Assembly: GCA_030430125.1 (NCBI GenBank)
Contig: JAUIGA010000218.1
Span: 1 to 5,868 of the forward strand
DNA from: Chloroflexia bacterium
GTDB taxonomy: Bacteria > Chloroflexota > Chloroflexia > Thermomicrobiales > UBA6265
Length of the DNA stretch: 5,868 bases
Direction: 5' to 3'
Below, piece after piece: positions 1-5,868 of this stretch. A program made the position numbers and the translations under genes. The notes under the pieces were generated by a model, which saw nothing but the letters and a program-made list of their open reading frames with translations, was not told where the DNA came from and did not search any database. How positions within the stretch are numbered: position 1 is the first letter of the stretch; each line of letters opens with the position of its first letter.

Positions 1-1485
1 GTCGCCACCTGACCCCGCCAGCGCATACACCGTCTGGCCGACGAGCATCGGGAACACAACGCGATCGACGATGTTGGACGATCCGGGATCGAACGCCCAC
101 GCCACATACGGATGCTCCGCGAAGGTTCCCCGCCAGATCAGCGGAACCGTCGTTTCTCCCTCGACGCCACCCGCCAGTATCCTGGCATCCTCCGGCAGGA
201 TGTAGATCGGCGTTTCGCCGTAGCGCACCCCATCGAGGGCGACGTCGCGCAGGATGGGGTCGTCCGAGGCGATCTCCGCGAGAACCGGATTGGGTGACAC
301 GCCGCCAATCTGCCACGCGCTGTCCACGCCAGGCGGCTGCACGAACAACAGCGGGGCATCGGGCACATCGGTCGGTGCCGGGGCGCTCGCGTCGTAGACC
401 ACCAAATCGACATTCGTCGCGATCGCGCTGAGACCGGGGGTGGAGGACGGGTAGACCTCCACCGTCGCGCCGGGCAGCACCTCCAGCGCCCGCTGGAGCG
501 GCCCCGGCACATCGCTGACCAGCACGATCGACAACCCGGCCAGTCCACTGCTGCCGGTCATCACGACCGCGCGATCGTCAGCCGGCATCGCATCCCCAGC
601 GACGAGCTCCAGGGTGACGCGATCGTATCCGGATGGCGCGCGCACCTCGAATCGACCGGTCGCACCCTCGGCGAGCGTCACTGTGCCGGAGGCGACATCC
701 TGCCCGCCAGCTCGGGCGACCCAGGGAATCGTCTCCGTGCCGGGTCGATCATGCAGCACGTCGGCCTCGATGAACGTGCCGCCGCCAGCAAGCGGAGACG
801 TTGTTGTCGAGACAATCGCCACATTGCCGGGGGCACCGTCCGCCACCCGCGTCACCGACCCGCCGCCGGAAAGTTCCAGACCGCCGTCGGTGATGACCGT
901 CAATCGTCGATCCAGATCTGGCAGCTCCGACGCATCGATCAGCCGGGAGATCTCGGCGCCGTCCGGGGTGCCGCCCGGCAATACGAGCCCACGCAGCCAG
1001 TCACGCAGCTCCCCGACCTGGCGGCTGTCCGCGGCGCTGCGCACGACTGGCTCGCTTGCCGCCAGGATCACCGTGAGCCCGTCGCCCTGCTGCCAGTCGC
1101 CCGCCAGGGCATCGGCCTCACGAAGCGCGGCCTCCCAGCGCGTGCCGGTGCCGGCACTGCCGGCAGCCATGCTCGTCGATGCATCGAGAACGATCAGGTG
1201 CTGGATCGCACCGGTGCGCTGGCCACCGAACGCATCGAGCCCCGGTATCGCCGGACGCATGAAGGCCAGCACAAGGAGCAGCGCGATGAGGAGCTGGAGC
1301 AGGAAGAGCAGGGTGAGGGGAGGACGTCGCCAACGTGGCGATTCACGGGTTTCGCTCGGCACCCGGGGCCAAAACGCGAGCAATGGAAAAGGGATCACCT
1401 CGGGCAGGCGGTGGCGCATGTGCAGCAGCACGATCGCGAGCATCGCCACGCTCGCCGCCGCTCCGGCCGGAAAGAGCCAGCTCAT
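1..1485 (-). CDS. BatA-type membrane protein with VWA domain and GATase-like region (3' end outside window)
   Basis: 495 codons are visible with no stop, so the C-terminus lies beyond position 1. The N-terminus matches the BatA N-terminal double-membrane-helix module: SWLFPAGAAA and helix 1 at about 4-22, a basic loop with VIPFPLL (30-36) and SPRWRRPP (49-56), and helix 2 at about 57-75. The VWA domain follows: IVLDASTSM (98-106) supplies D101, S103 and S105; GGTPDG (171-176) supplies T173; ITDGG (198-202) supplies D200. The metal site is therefore complete. Residues about 222-310 are beta-rich, Ig-like, ending in AMPADDRAVV as in related proteins. Residues about 317-490 (IVLVSDV, VDLVVYDAS, LLFVQPP, VVFPMLV) resemble the GATase-like domain of long BatA-type proteins. 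No cysteine is present, so an amidotransferase nucleophile is impossible. A further membrane helix is likely after the visible end. It probably acts at the outer face of the cytoplasmic membrane together with the DUF58 protein. It also contains no lysine in the visible part. Confidence 0.92.
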   Translation of the reverse strand, partial: MSWLFPAGAAASVAMLAIVLLHMRHRLPEVIPFPLLAFWPRVPSETRESPRWRRPPLTLLFLLQLLIALLLVLAFMRPAIPGLDAFGGQRTGAIQHLIVLDASTSMAAGSAGTGTRWEAALREADALAGDWQQGDGLTVILAASEPVVRSAADSRQVGELRDWLRGLVLPGGTPDGAEISRLIDASELPDLDRRLTVITDGGLELSGGGSVTRVADGAPGNVAIVSTTTSPLAGGGTFIEADVLHDRPGTETIPWVARAGGQDVASGTVTLAEGATGRFEVRAPSGYDRVTLELVAGDAMPADDRAVVMTGSSGLAGLSIVLVSDVPGPLQRALEVLPGATVEVYPSSTPGLSAIATNVDLVVYDASAPAPTDVPDAPLLFVQPPGVDSAWQIGGVSPNPVLAEIASDDPILRDVALDGVRYGETPIYILPEDARILAGGVEGETTVPLIWRGTFAEHPYVAWAFDPGSSNIVDRVVFPMLVGQTVYALAGSGGD

Positions 1486-1500
1486 GACACGATCACCCCC
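1482..1500 (-). promoter_or_regulatory. Ribosome binding site and ATGA overlap before the BatA-type gene
   Basis: GGGGGTGATC (1500-1491) differs at one base from the extended anti-SD complement GGAGGTGATC and lies five bases before the ATG at 1485. The ATG overlaps the DUF58 gene's TGA (1484-1482). This fixes the start of the last gene and again indicates coupled translation. Confidence 0.85.
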
Positions 1501-2495
1501 GCCCGTTCGAGCCGGAGCAACACGTCCGGGTCCATCCGCATGCCGGATGCTACCCGGATGAGTGGCACCGAACGGCGCGTCGCGGTCGTGGCGAGATCCG
1601 CCAGCCAGGCATCGCGCCCCCGCACATAGCGCCCGACCGTATCCGGATGCAGGTTGATGCGCTGGCGCGACCTGGTTTCCGGATCTTCGATCTCCAGCAC
1701 CTCGTGGGCCTCGGCAAGGCGCGACGGATCGGACTCCATCGGGTCCTCGACATGGATCACCACAACCCGCCAGCGCCTGTTGGCCAACCGCGCGAGCATG
1801 CCATCGAGCGCATCGGAATCGATACCGATCAGGTCACTGATGACCACGAGGAATCCCGGTCGGGGACGCGCATGGGCGTAGCTCTCGATCGTGTCGGTGA
1901 TCGTCGCGGTTCCGGCAGCCTCCATGCCGGCAAGAAACGACGCCGCGGGCACCACCATGCCACGCCCCTGCACCGGGCCGAAACCCAGGTTCGCCGTCTC
2001 CCGGTCGAGGGCGGCGATTGTGAGCCGGTCGGCTCTCGCCAGCGCGATCCACGCCAGCAACGCGCCGGTCCGCTGCGCCAGGTGCAGTTTGGACTCGTCC
2101 GTCTCGGGACCTTTCCACCCCATCGATGCGCTCGTGTCGACCAGGAGGTGCACGTCAAGCTCAGTGGTGATCTCACTCTCCCGCACATACAGCGTCTCGA
2201 AGCGAGCGTAGGCGTTCCAGTCGATGCGACGCATATCGTCACCGGGCGTGTACGGCGCGAAGTCGCTGAACTCCGGCGCGGTGCCTCGCCGGCGGGAGCG
2301 ATGCTCGCCCACCAGTCCATCGACCGGCCGCAGCCCGTGGTTCAGCGAAAACCGCCGCAGCCGGCCGATGGTCGCCTCGTCGGGAATCAGTCCCTGCGCC
2401 GCGCCGGGATCGGTGCGCACGCGGGTCTCTGCCTGGCCGCGTGGCTGCCGCAGCCGGGCAGGGGAGAGGGAGCGAATCCTGGCGCGGACGCTCAT
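1482..2495 (-). CDS. DUF58 family VWA-like protein
   Basis: 337 residues, complete, and within the usual length of soluble DUF58 proteins. The family signature PGDDMRRIDWNAYAR is at residues 84-98, followed by LYVRE (102-106). The VWA-like fold begins with LLVDTSASM (117-125). This gives the D-x-S-x-S metal-site motif (D120, S122, S124), a Thr-rich loop GTATIT (195-200) and an aspartate in VISDL (219-222), so the MIDAS-like site looks intact. There is no membrane helix, so the protein is expected in the cytoplasm or at the inner face of the membrane. DUF58 proteins are commonly encoded with MoxR AAA+ ATPases and BatA-type proteins and are thought to work in the same assembly. Here it sits between two membrane-protein genes and overlaps both by ATGA. 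The Arg-rich N-terminus (1-30) is poorly conserved in style. The family call is secure; the substrate or client is unknown. Confidence 0.95.
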   Translation of the reverse strand: MSVRARIRSLSPARLRQPRGQAETRVRTDPGAAQGLIPDEATIGRLRRFSLNHGLRPVDGLVGEHRSRRRGTAPEFSDFAPYTPGDDMRRIDWNAYARFETLYVRESEITTELDVHLLVDTSASMGWKGPETDESKLHLAQRTGALLAWIALARADRLTIAALDRETANLGFGPVQGRGMVVPAASFLAGMEAAGTATITDTIESYAHARPRPGFLVVISDLIGIDSDALDGMLARLANRRWRVVVIHVEDPMESDPSRLAEAHEVLEIEDPETRSRQRINLHPDTVGRYVRGRDAWLADLATTATRRSVPLIRVASGMRMDPDVLLRLERAGVIVS

Positions 2496-2506
2496 GGCGC
2501 ACCTCC
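2492..2506 (-). promoter_or_regulatory. Ribosome binding site and ATGA overlap before the DUF58 gene
   Basis: GGAGGT (2506-2501) lies five bases before the ATG at 2495, and this ATG overlaps the TGA (2494-2492) of the preceding gene. The motif encodes part of that protein's REGGAP C-terminus. It decides the DUF58 start in favour of 2495 over the 15-residue upstream extension that would begin at 2540. Confidence 0.9.
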
Positions 2507-4486
2507 CTCGCGGAAGTAGTCCTCGACGATGGTCCGCCACTCCTCCGGCACGCTGTTGGGATCGGGTCCCGACGATCCGCTGACACCCTGGGTCGAATCG
2601 CCCGAAGCCGCACCGACGCCACCACCCGACCCGACACTGGAAGCCCCGATGTCGGATCCGGATCGCACACGCTCGCCGCTGGTTCCTGGGAGCTGGATCG
2701 AAGAGGAACCGCCAGTGATGGCCGTTTGACCACTGGCTCCGTCCTGCTGTCCGCCAGTGGGCGGGTCTCCCGCTTCACCTTGGCCGGCATCCGGCGTCTC
2801 ATCGTCGGCCTCGGTTTCGCCACCACCTCCGGCTCCGCCCTCCGACTCGGGATTCTCAGCGTCCGCCTCGCCGCTGCCCGCTCCGGAGCCCTGGGATGAG
2901 GTGCCGTCGTCGCTCCCACCGCTCGTTGAGCCGCTGCCCTGTTCGGTGGAACCGGTCTCCGCCCCCTGCTCGCGGGACGATTGCCCGGAACCGCCAACCG
3001 GATCGCCTTCGCTCTCGCTGCCAGCGGCCCCATTTTCGGCAGAACCAGGCTGGCCGTCCTGCTGGCCCGGCTCTCCACCTTCCGCGCCCTGGCCGCCCTC
3101 TTCGCCGCTGGTGACGCCGCCGCTCGCCTGCATGCCCGATCCGGGATCGCCACCCGACGCCGATGGCGCGTCGGCGCCTTGCGCACCCGGTTGCGACTGT
3201 CCGGGTGGCTGGGACGCCTGGTCCCCGGTGGCCCCGGATTGGCCGCCGCCCTGCTCGCCGCCCTGCATCTCCGTCAGCTCGCCGCCGGACGCCTGCTGCG
3301 AGATCACCGATTCGCCCGTTCGCTCGATCTCATCACCCAGGTCGTCGAGCGCGCCGGTGTCCTCCCCCGATCGCACGTCGTCCGACGCGGCCCTGGCCGA
3401 CGATGCAAGCTCGGGGTTGTCCTCTGACACCCGGTTGGCCGCCTCGTCGAGCTCATCGGCAAGTGATTCACGGTCGGCCTGCGGCAGGTTCATGACCTCA
3501 TCCGACGCCGCATCGAGACGCTCGTTCGCACCGGGATAATCCTCGCCGGCGATCGCCTCGGCGACCGGGTTGGTTACGGGATTGCTGTCGAGCGCGCCAG
3601 CAATCGCCTCCAGGTCCTGTCGCGCCTGGTTCGACGCTCGCGAGAGATCCTCGACCTCCTGCAGGGTGGCGGGGTCCGGCAGGTCAGGCGGCGGGGCCTG
3701 CTGCTCGACGGCCGCCAGGCGTTCCGACACCGGCACGAATGCCGGCACCCCGAGCTGCGATACCGCCGGAATGTCGCCCTCCGGGCGCTGCGCCACCAGC
3801 AACAACAGCATGGCAATCGCGACAATGAACCCGATGAAGATCTCGCGAACCGGTACCCAGTGGATCGGGCGCAACTGCGATCGCGCCCGGTCGAGCGCGT
3901 TGGCGGCATCGGCGAGCTGGATCGGGTGCAGCGACCCACTGCGATGCGCGCCGTACCGGAGACTCGCCACGGCGGTCGAGAGCCGCGACCGCAGATCGAA
4001 GGCGCGCTCAAGCAAAGCGGCGATGGCGGCGTAGCGAGGCCGGTGGAACATCCGCAGCACCACCCCGGCGACAATTCCGACGACCACGAGGGTCACCAAT
4101 GCCTGAATCGAGGGGGACGACGCGGCACCGGCGAGCGCGAGCAACATCCAGATTATTCCGACAACACCGCCGATCCACGCGCCACGCAGGATCAGCGCGG
4201 CTGTCCACGCCAGTCCGAACCGGAACTTGAGGTCATCGAGCGTGTCGAGGAACCAGTCACCGGCCGAGCCTTCCGGCACGTCGGTCATGGCAGGCTCTGT
4301 CGAGCGGGGTGGGGGAGGGGGCGGCAGCTCATTTCCCACCCACCACGGCGCCCACACCGCGAGCCACAGCGCGTGGGTTGGCTGCAGCTTGCGCCACATC
4401 GCCGGCAGGACCGGTCGGCGCAACGCCGGTCGATGCGGCCATGGGCTGACGCGGTGGCTTCGCCAGATCGCGCGGGGAGAGATCAT
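2492..4486 (-). CDS. Three-helix membrane protein with acidic helical and Gly/Ser-rich extracytoplasmic arm
   Basis: 664 residues, complete. I do not recognise a precise family; the overall plan resembles DUF4175-like or uncharacterised membrane proteins found beside MoxR/DUF58/VWA genes. Residues 1-66 form an Arg- and Trp-rich leader ending in six prolines (55-60). Predicted membrane helices lie at about 93-120, 127-146 and 215-233. The Arg-rich loop between helices 2 and 3 (147-213) should be cytoplasmic, which puts the C-terminal ~430 residues outside. Residues about 250-400 are acidic, helical and coiled-coil-like (ADRESLADELDEAANRV around 337-353). Residues about 400-640 are low-complexity Gly/Ser/Glu/Gln/Asp. 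The C-terminus is VPEEWRTIVEDYFREGGAP, like the P-x-x-(Y/W)-R-x-x-V-x-D-Y-F tails of proteins in such clusters. The protein has no cysteine. The start at 4486 is set by a strong Shine-Dalgarno sequence and overlap; M67 (4288) has no comparable site. A role as a membrane partner or scaffold of the VWA proteins is inferred from context. Confidence 0.88.
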   Translation of the reverse strand: MISPRAIWRSHRVSPWPHRPALRRPVLPAMWRKLQPTHALWLAVWAPWWVGNELPPPPPPRSTEPAMTDVPEGSAGDWFLDTLDDLKFRFGLAWTAALILRGAWIGGVVGIIWMLLALAGAASSPSIQALVTLVVVGIVAGVVLRMFHRPRYAAIAALLERAFDLRSRLSTAVASLRYGAHRSGSLHPIQLADAANALDRARSQLRPIHWVPVREIFIGFIVAIAMLLLLVAQRPEGDIPAVSQLGVPAFVPVSERLAAVEQQAPPPDLPDPATLQEVEDLSRASNQARQDLEAIAGALDSNPVTNPVAEAIAGEDYPGANERLDAASDEVMNLPQADRESLADELDEAANRVSEDNPELASSARAASDDVRSGEDTGALDDLGDEIERTGESVISQQASGGELTEMQGGEQGGGQSGATGDQASQPPGQSQPGAQGADAPSASGGDPGSGMQASGGVTSGEEGGQGAEGGEPGQQDGQPGSAENGAAGSESEGDPVGGSGQSSREQGAETGSTEQGSGSTSGGSDDGTSSQGSGAGSGEADAENPESEGGAGGGGETEADDETPDAGQGEAGDPPTGGQQDGASGQTAITGGSSSIQLPGTSGERVRSGSDIGASSVGSGGGVGAASGDSTQGVSGSSGPDPNSVPEEWRTIVEDYFREGGAP
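2567..3289 (-). other. Low-complexity Gly/Ser/Glu/Gln-rich coding tract
   Basis: This part of the 664-residue membrane protein (about residues 400-640) is built almost entirely of G, S, E, Q, D, A, T and P, with no long hydrophobic stretch. Short recurring pieces such as GGEQGGG, GSGSTSGGS and GAGGGGETEA appear, but there is no exact tandem unit. It is net acidic and should be disordered, extending outside the membrane between the helical region and the conserved C-terminal tail. The frame stays open through it, so it is a real extension and not a frameshift. Confidence 0.85.
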
Positions 4487-4500
4487 CGTGCTGCCTCCTC
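4483..4500 (-). promoter_or_regulatory. Ribosome binding site and ATGA start/stop overlap
   Basis: GAGGAGG (4500-4494) lies seven bases before the ATG at 4486. The same ATG overlaps the TGA stop (4485-4483) of the upstream gene. The Shine-Dalgarno bases encode the last residues (EEAAR) of the upstream protein. This fixes the start of the 664-residue protein, rather than the longer frame that begins at 4744 or the internal ATG at 4288. It also implies translational coupling. Confidence 0.9.
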
Positions 4501-5868
4501 CCGCACCAGATCCGCCAGACCGGGCCACCGGATGCGACCCGGGGACCGGTTCCAGTTCCAGACCACGAGCCAGCCGACCAGCACGACAATGGTTGCGCCA
4601 AGGGTCAGCACCAGCCGCAGGAAGCGCGCATCGAGATCGTCCACCAGTTGCACCGCGACCGCGTGACGGTCGCTGTCGCCAAGCCGGGCGAACACCGCGC
4701 CGGCCGCGACCGCGTCCTGACGTGTGCCGCGCATGGAGAACCAATCATCATAGTCGCCCGTCGCGCGTTCGAGCTGGGCGGTGGCGTCGATACCGTCGAT
4801 CGCCATGCCGCGCCAGGTTTCGATCAGACTGCCGGGTTGGTGGTCCGCCGGCAACAAGGCGTACTGGTCGATGGCGCGGTCGATCAGCACCAGGGCCCGC
4901 TCGTAGTCATGTTGCTGGAGCGCCTGCTCGGCATCGCGCATCAGCGCCTCGGCCTGCATACCAACCGATCCCTGCGCAACCAGCATCTCCGCCTCCGCGC
5001 TTGCCACGCGGTCGTCGAGCGCGGTCGTGACCTGCAACGTCCGGTTGGCGCGATCGACGGCGGCTTCATATGCGCCTCGTGCAAACAGATCCCGCGCCGG
5101 CTCCAGGTCGAGCGCCACGAACGCATTAGAGCGCCAGCCTCCCGCGAACCAAACCGTCACGAAGTCCTCCCAGCCAGCATCGAGTCGATCGGCCGGCTGC
5201 CCCGTCACCTCCACCACGATGTCGATCGGGTCGCCATCCGGCTCGCTCGCGAAGGCGCGGGCGAGATCGGCGATCATGTTCGCCCCGTATCGCTCGATCA
5301 GGAACGACGCAAGCGCGAGCCTGGCGGCGTACGCCGCATCGGGATCGAGCCCCGCCAGCGCCTCCGGGCTGGCGATCATGTCGTTCCACGACGGCAATTT
5401 GCCATCGAGATACGCTTGTTGGGCGAGCGACGCCTGTCTTGCCTGGCGTGCGAGTACAGGCGCTTCCAGATAGGCGCTGAACCCACCGACGAGCGAATCG
5501 GGCATTGCGCCTGCGGATGCGCTCTCCAGCCATCGTCTCGCCGCGAGGTTGCGCAGCAGGTTGAGCCTGTCGATCTCCGAGAGGGAAAGGAAGGTATCGA
5601 GCGCGACGACCGCTTCGGTGGCGTCGCCGTTGACCACGGCGGCAACCCCAACCCGCGTCCAGACATCCCCCTCGTCAGGCAGGGTACTGGCGAAGCGGAT
5701 CAGGATCGACCCGGACGCCGGTTGCCCAACAATGGTTGTGAGATCGGTTTGAAGGTCGCGGAGGTCCTGGTCGTAGGTCGACGCGAGTGAGACGGTCGTC
5801 ACGGCGCCGGGCGCCTCGACGCGCAATCGAACCTGCCCGACCCGGCCTGCCTCGTCAGAGGAGTCCGG
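4483..5868 (-). CDS. Membrane-anchored protein with degenerate peptidase-MA-like domain and TPR-like region (5' end outside window)
   Basis: The frame is open to the window edge, so 461 residues are visible and the true start and any signal peptide lie upstream. A TTG at 5826 is in frame but nothing marks it as the start. Visible residues about 50-240 have the layout of a peptidase-MA-like (gluzincin) domain: an invariant-looking P-x-x-L-x-G-G-F-S-A-Y-L-E stretch (residues 123-135), a GKLPSW motif (156-161) and a helix ending in IERYG (191-195). The expected HExxH is instead RNLAA (106-110), and the downstream glutamate ligand is glycine, so it is probably not a protease. Residues about 258-280 and 313-339 resemble TPR helices (GAYEAAVDRA, HDYERALVLIDRA). 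A single membrane helix at about 417-437 is followed by a short basic tail, suggesting a large external domain and an inside C-terminus. It overlaps the next gene by ATGA. The family assignment is by motif pattern only; the physiological role is unknown. Confidence 0.82.
   Translation of the reverse strand, partial: PDSSDEAGRVGQVRLRVEAPGAVTTVSLASTYDQDLRDLQTDLTTIVGQPASGSILIRFASTLPDEGDVWTRVGVAAVVNGDATEAVVALDTFLSLSEIDRLNLLRNLAARRWLESASAGAMPDSLVGGFSAYLEAPVLARQARQASLAQQAYLDGKLPSWNDMIASPEALAGLDPDAAYAARLALASFLIERYGANMIADLARAFASEPDGDPIDIVVEVTGQPADRLDAGWEDFVTVWFAGGWRSNAFVALDLEPARDLFARGAYEAAVDRANRTLQVTTALDDRVASAEAEMLVAQGSVGMQAEALMRDAEQALQQHDYERALVLIDRAIDQYALLPADHQPGSLIETWRGMAIDGIDATAQLERATGDYDDWFSMRGTRQDAVAAGAVFARLGDSDRHAVAVQLVDDLDARFLRLVLTLGATIVVLVGWLVVWNWNRSPGRIRWPGLADLVREEAAR
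5464..5553 (-). other. Degenerate zinc-binding region of the peptidase-MA-like domain
   Basis: This stretch encodes the place where gluzincin-type peptidase-MA proteins carry HExxH followed by a downstream E-G-L-A-x-Y motif. Here the first motif reads RNLAA (5553-5539) and the second reads VGGFSAYLE (5490-5464), preceded by PDSL. The surrounding hydrophobic pattern and the Tyr, Leu and Glu positions are kept, but both histidines and both glutamates needed for zinc binding and catalysis are absent. The alignment was done by eye. It supports a catalytically dead, possibly binding or scaffolding, domain. Confidence 0.6.

Noticed and set aside
614..1629. Overlapping plus-strand frames of 315 and 292 codons.
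   Set aside because: They are antisense to the BatA-type gene, whose reading frame shows clear membrane helices and a complete VWA metal site; the plus-strand translations show no family features.
1647..2519. A 290-codon plus-strand frame.
   Set aside because: It is antisense to the well-recognised DUF58 gene and has no domain of its own.
2239..3186. A 315-codon minus-strand frame rich in Arg and Ala.
   Set aside because: It runs out of frame across the end of the membrane-protein gene and into DUF58, with no ribosome binding site or family match.
2567..3289. Possible tandem repeat array or CRISPR-like structure in the repetitive-looking tract.
   Set aside because: There is no exact repeat unit or regular spacing; the repetition is amino-acid low complexity in an open reading frame.
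2757..3539. A 260-codon plus-strand frame rich in Pro/Ser/Cys.
   Set aside because: It is the complement of the Gly/Ser/Glu-rich tract; its composition follows from the low complexity of the real gene.
4306..4324. G-rich run as a possible G-quadruplex or regulatory element.
   Set aside because: It is explained by the six-proline codon run in the membrane-protein gene; only two long G tracts occur close together.
4487..4744. A longer N-terminus for the membrane protein, starting at 4744.
   Set aside because: It would overlap the upstream gene by about 260 bases and translates to Arg/Gly-rich sequence; the start at 4486 has a strong ribosome binding site and an ATGA overlap.
4648..5790. A 380-codon open frame on the plus strand.
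   Set aside because: It lies fully antisense to the first gene, has no recognisable domain, and its His/Arg-rich composition is typical of a GC-rich shadow frame.

Overview
The window comes from a GC-rich bacterium (about two thirds G+C, and strongly Arg-biased proteins with almost no Lys). All of it belongs to one transcription unit read on the minus strand. The gene set is a DUF58 protein, a BatA-type VWA protein with an extra C-terminal domain, and large membrane proteins with low-complexity extracellular parts. This most resembles the MoxR/VWA clusters of Chloroflexota (Thermomicrobia-like lineages). That assignment is inferred from protein style; there is no rRNA or other marker to confirm it.

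Layout in transcription order, right to left. (1) 5868-4483: 3' part of a gene for a membrane-anchored protein with a peptidase-MA-like domain whose zinc-binding residues appear lost, then a TPR-like helical region and one C-terminal membrane helix; its 5' end is outside the window. (2) 4486-2492: a complete 664-residue membrane protein with three predicted membrane helices, an acidic helical extracytoplasmic region, about 240 residues of Gly/Ser/Glu/Gln-rich low complexity, and a short charged C-terminal motif. (3) 2495-1482: a complete 337-residue DUF58 protein with a VWA-like metal site. (4) 1485-1: the first 495 codons of a BatA-type protein with two N-terminal membrane helices, a VWA domain with an intact MIDAS, a beta-rich domain and a GATase-like fold; its 3' end is outside the window.

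All three junctions are ATGA overlaps. Each has a Shine-Dalgarno sequence inside the last codons of the upstream gene. There is no intergenic DNA, so no promoter, terminator, RNA gene, CRISPR or mobile element is visible. The long plus-strand open frames are shadows of the minus-strand genes.

The genes look like parts of one envelope-associated assembly: two VWA proteins (one soluble, one membrane-bound) plus two membrane proteins with large external domains. In known clusters of this type a MoxR AAA+ ATPase works with DUF58 and VWA proteins, probably as a chaperone for assembling or activating partners. No MoxR gene is in the window; it would have to lie upstream, downstream or elsewhere. 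The specific client is unknown. The most notable points are the apparent pseudo-peptidase, the tight coupling, the low-complexity external arm, and the complete absence of cysteine from all four proteins (about 1,957 residues).
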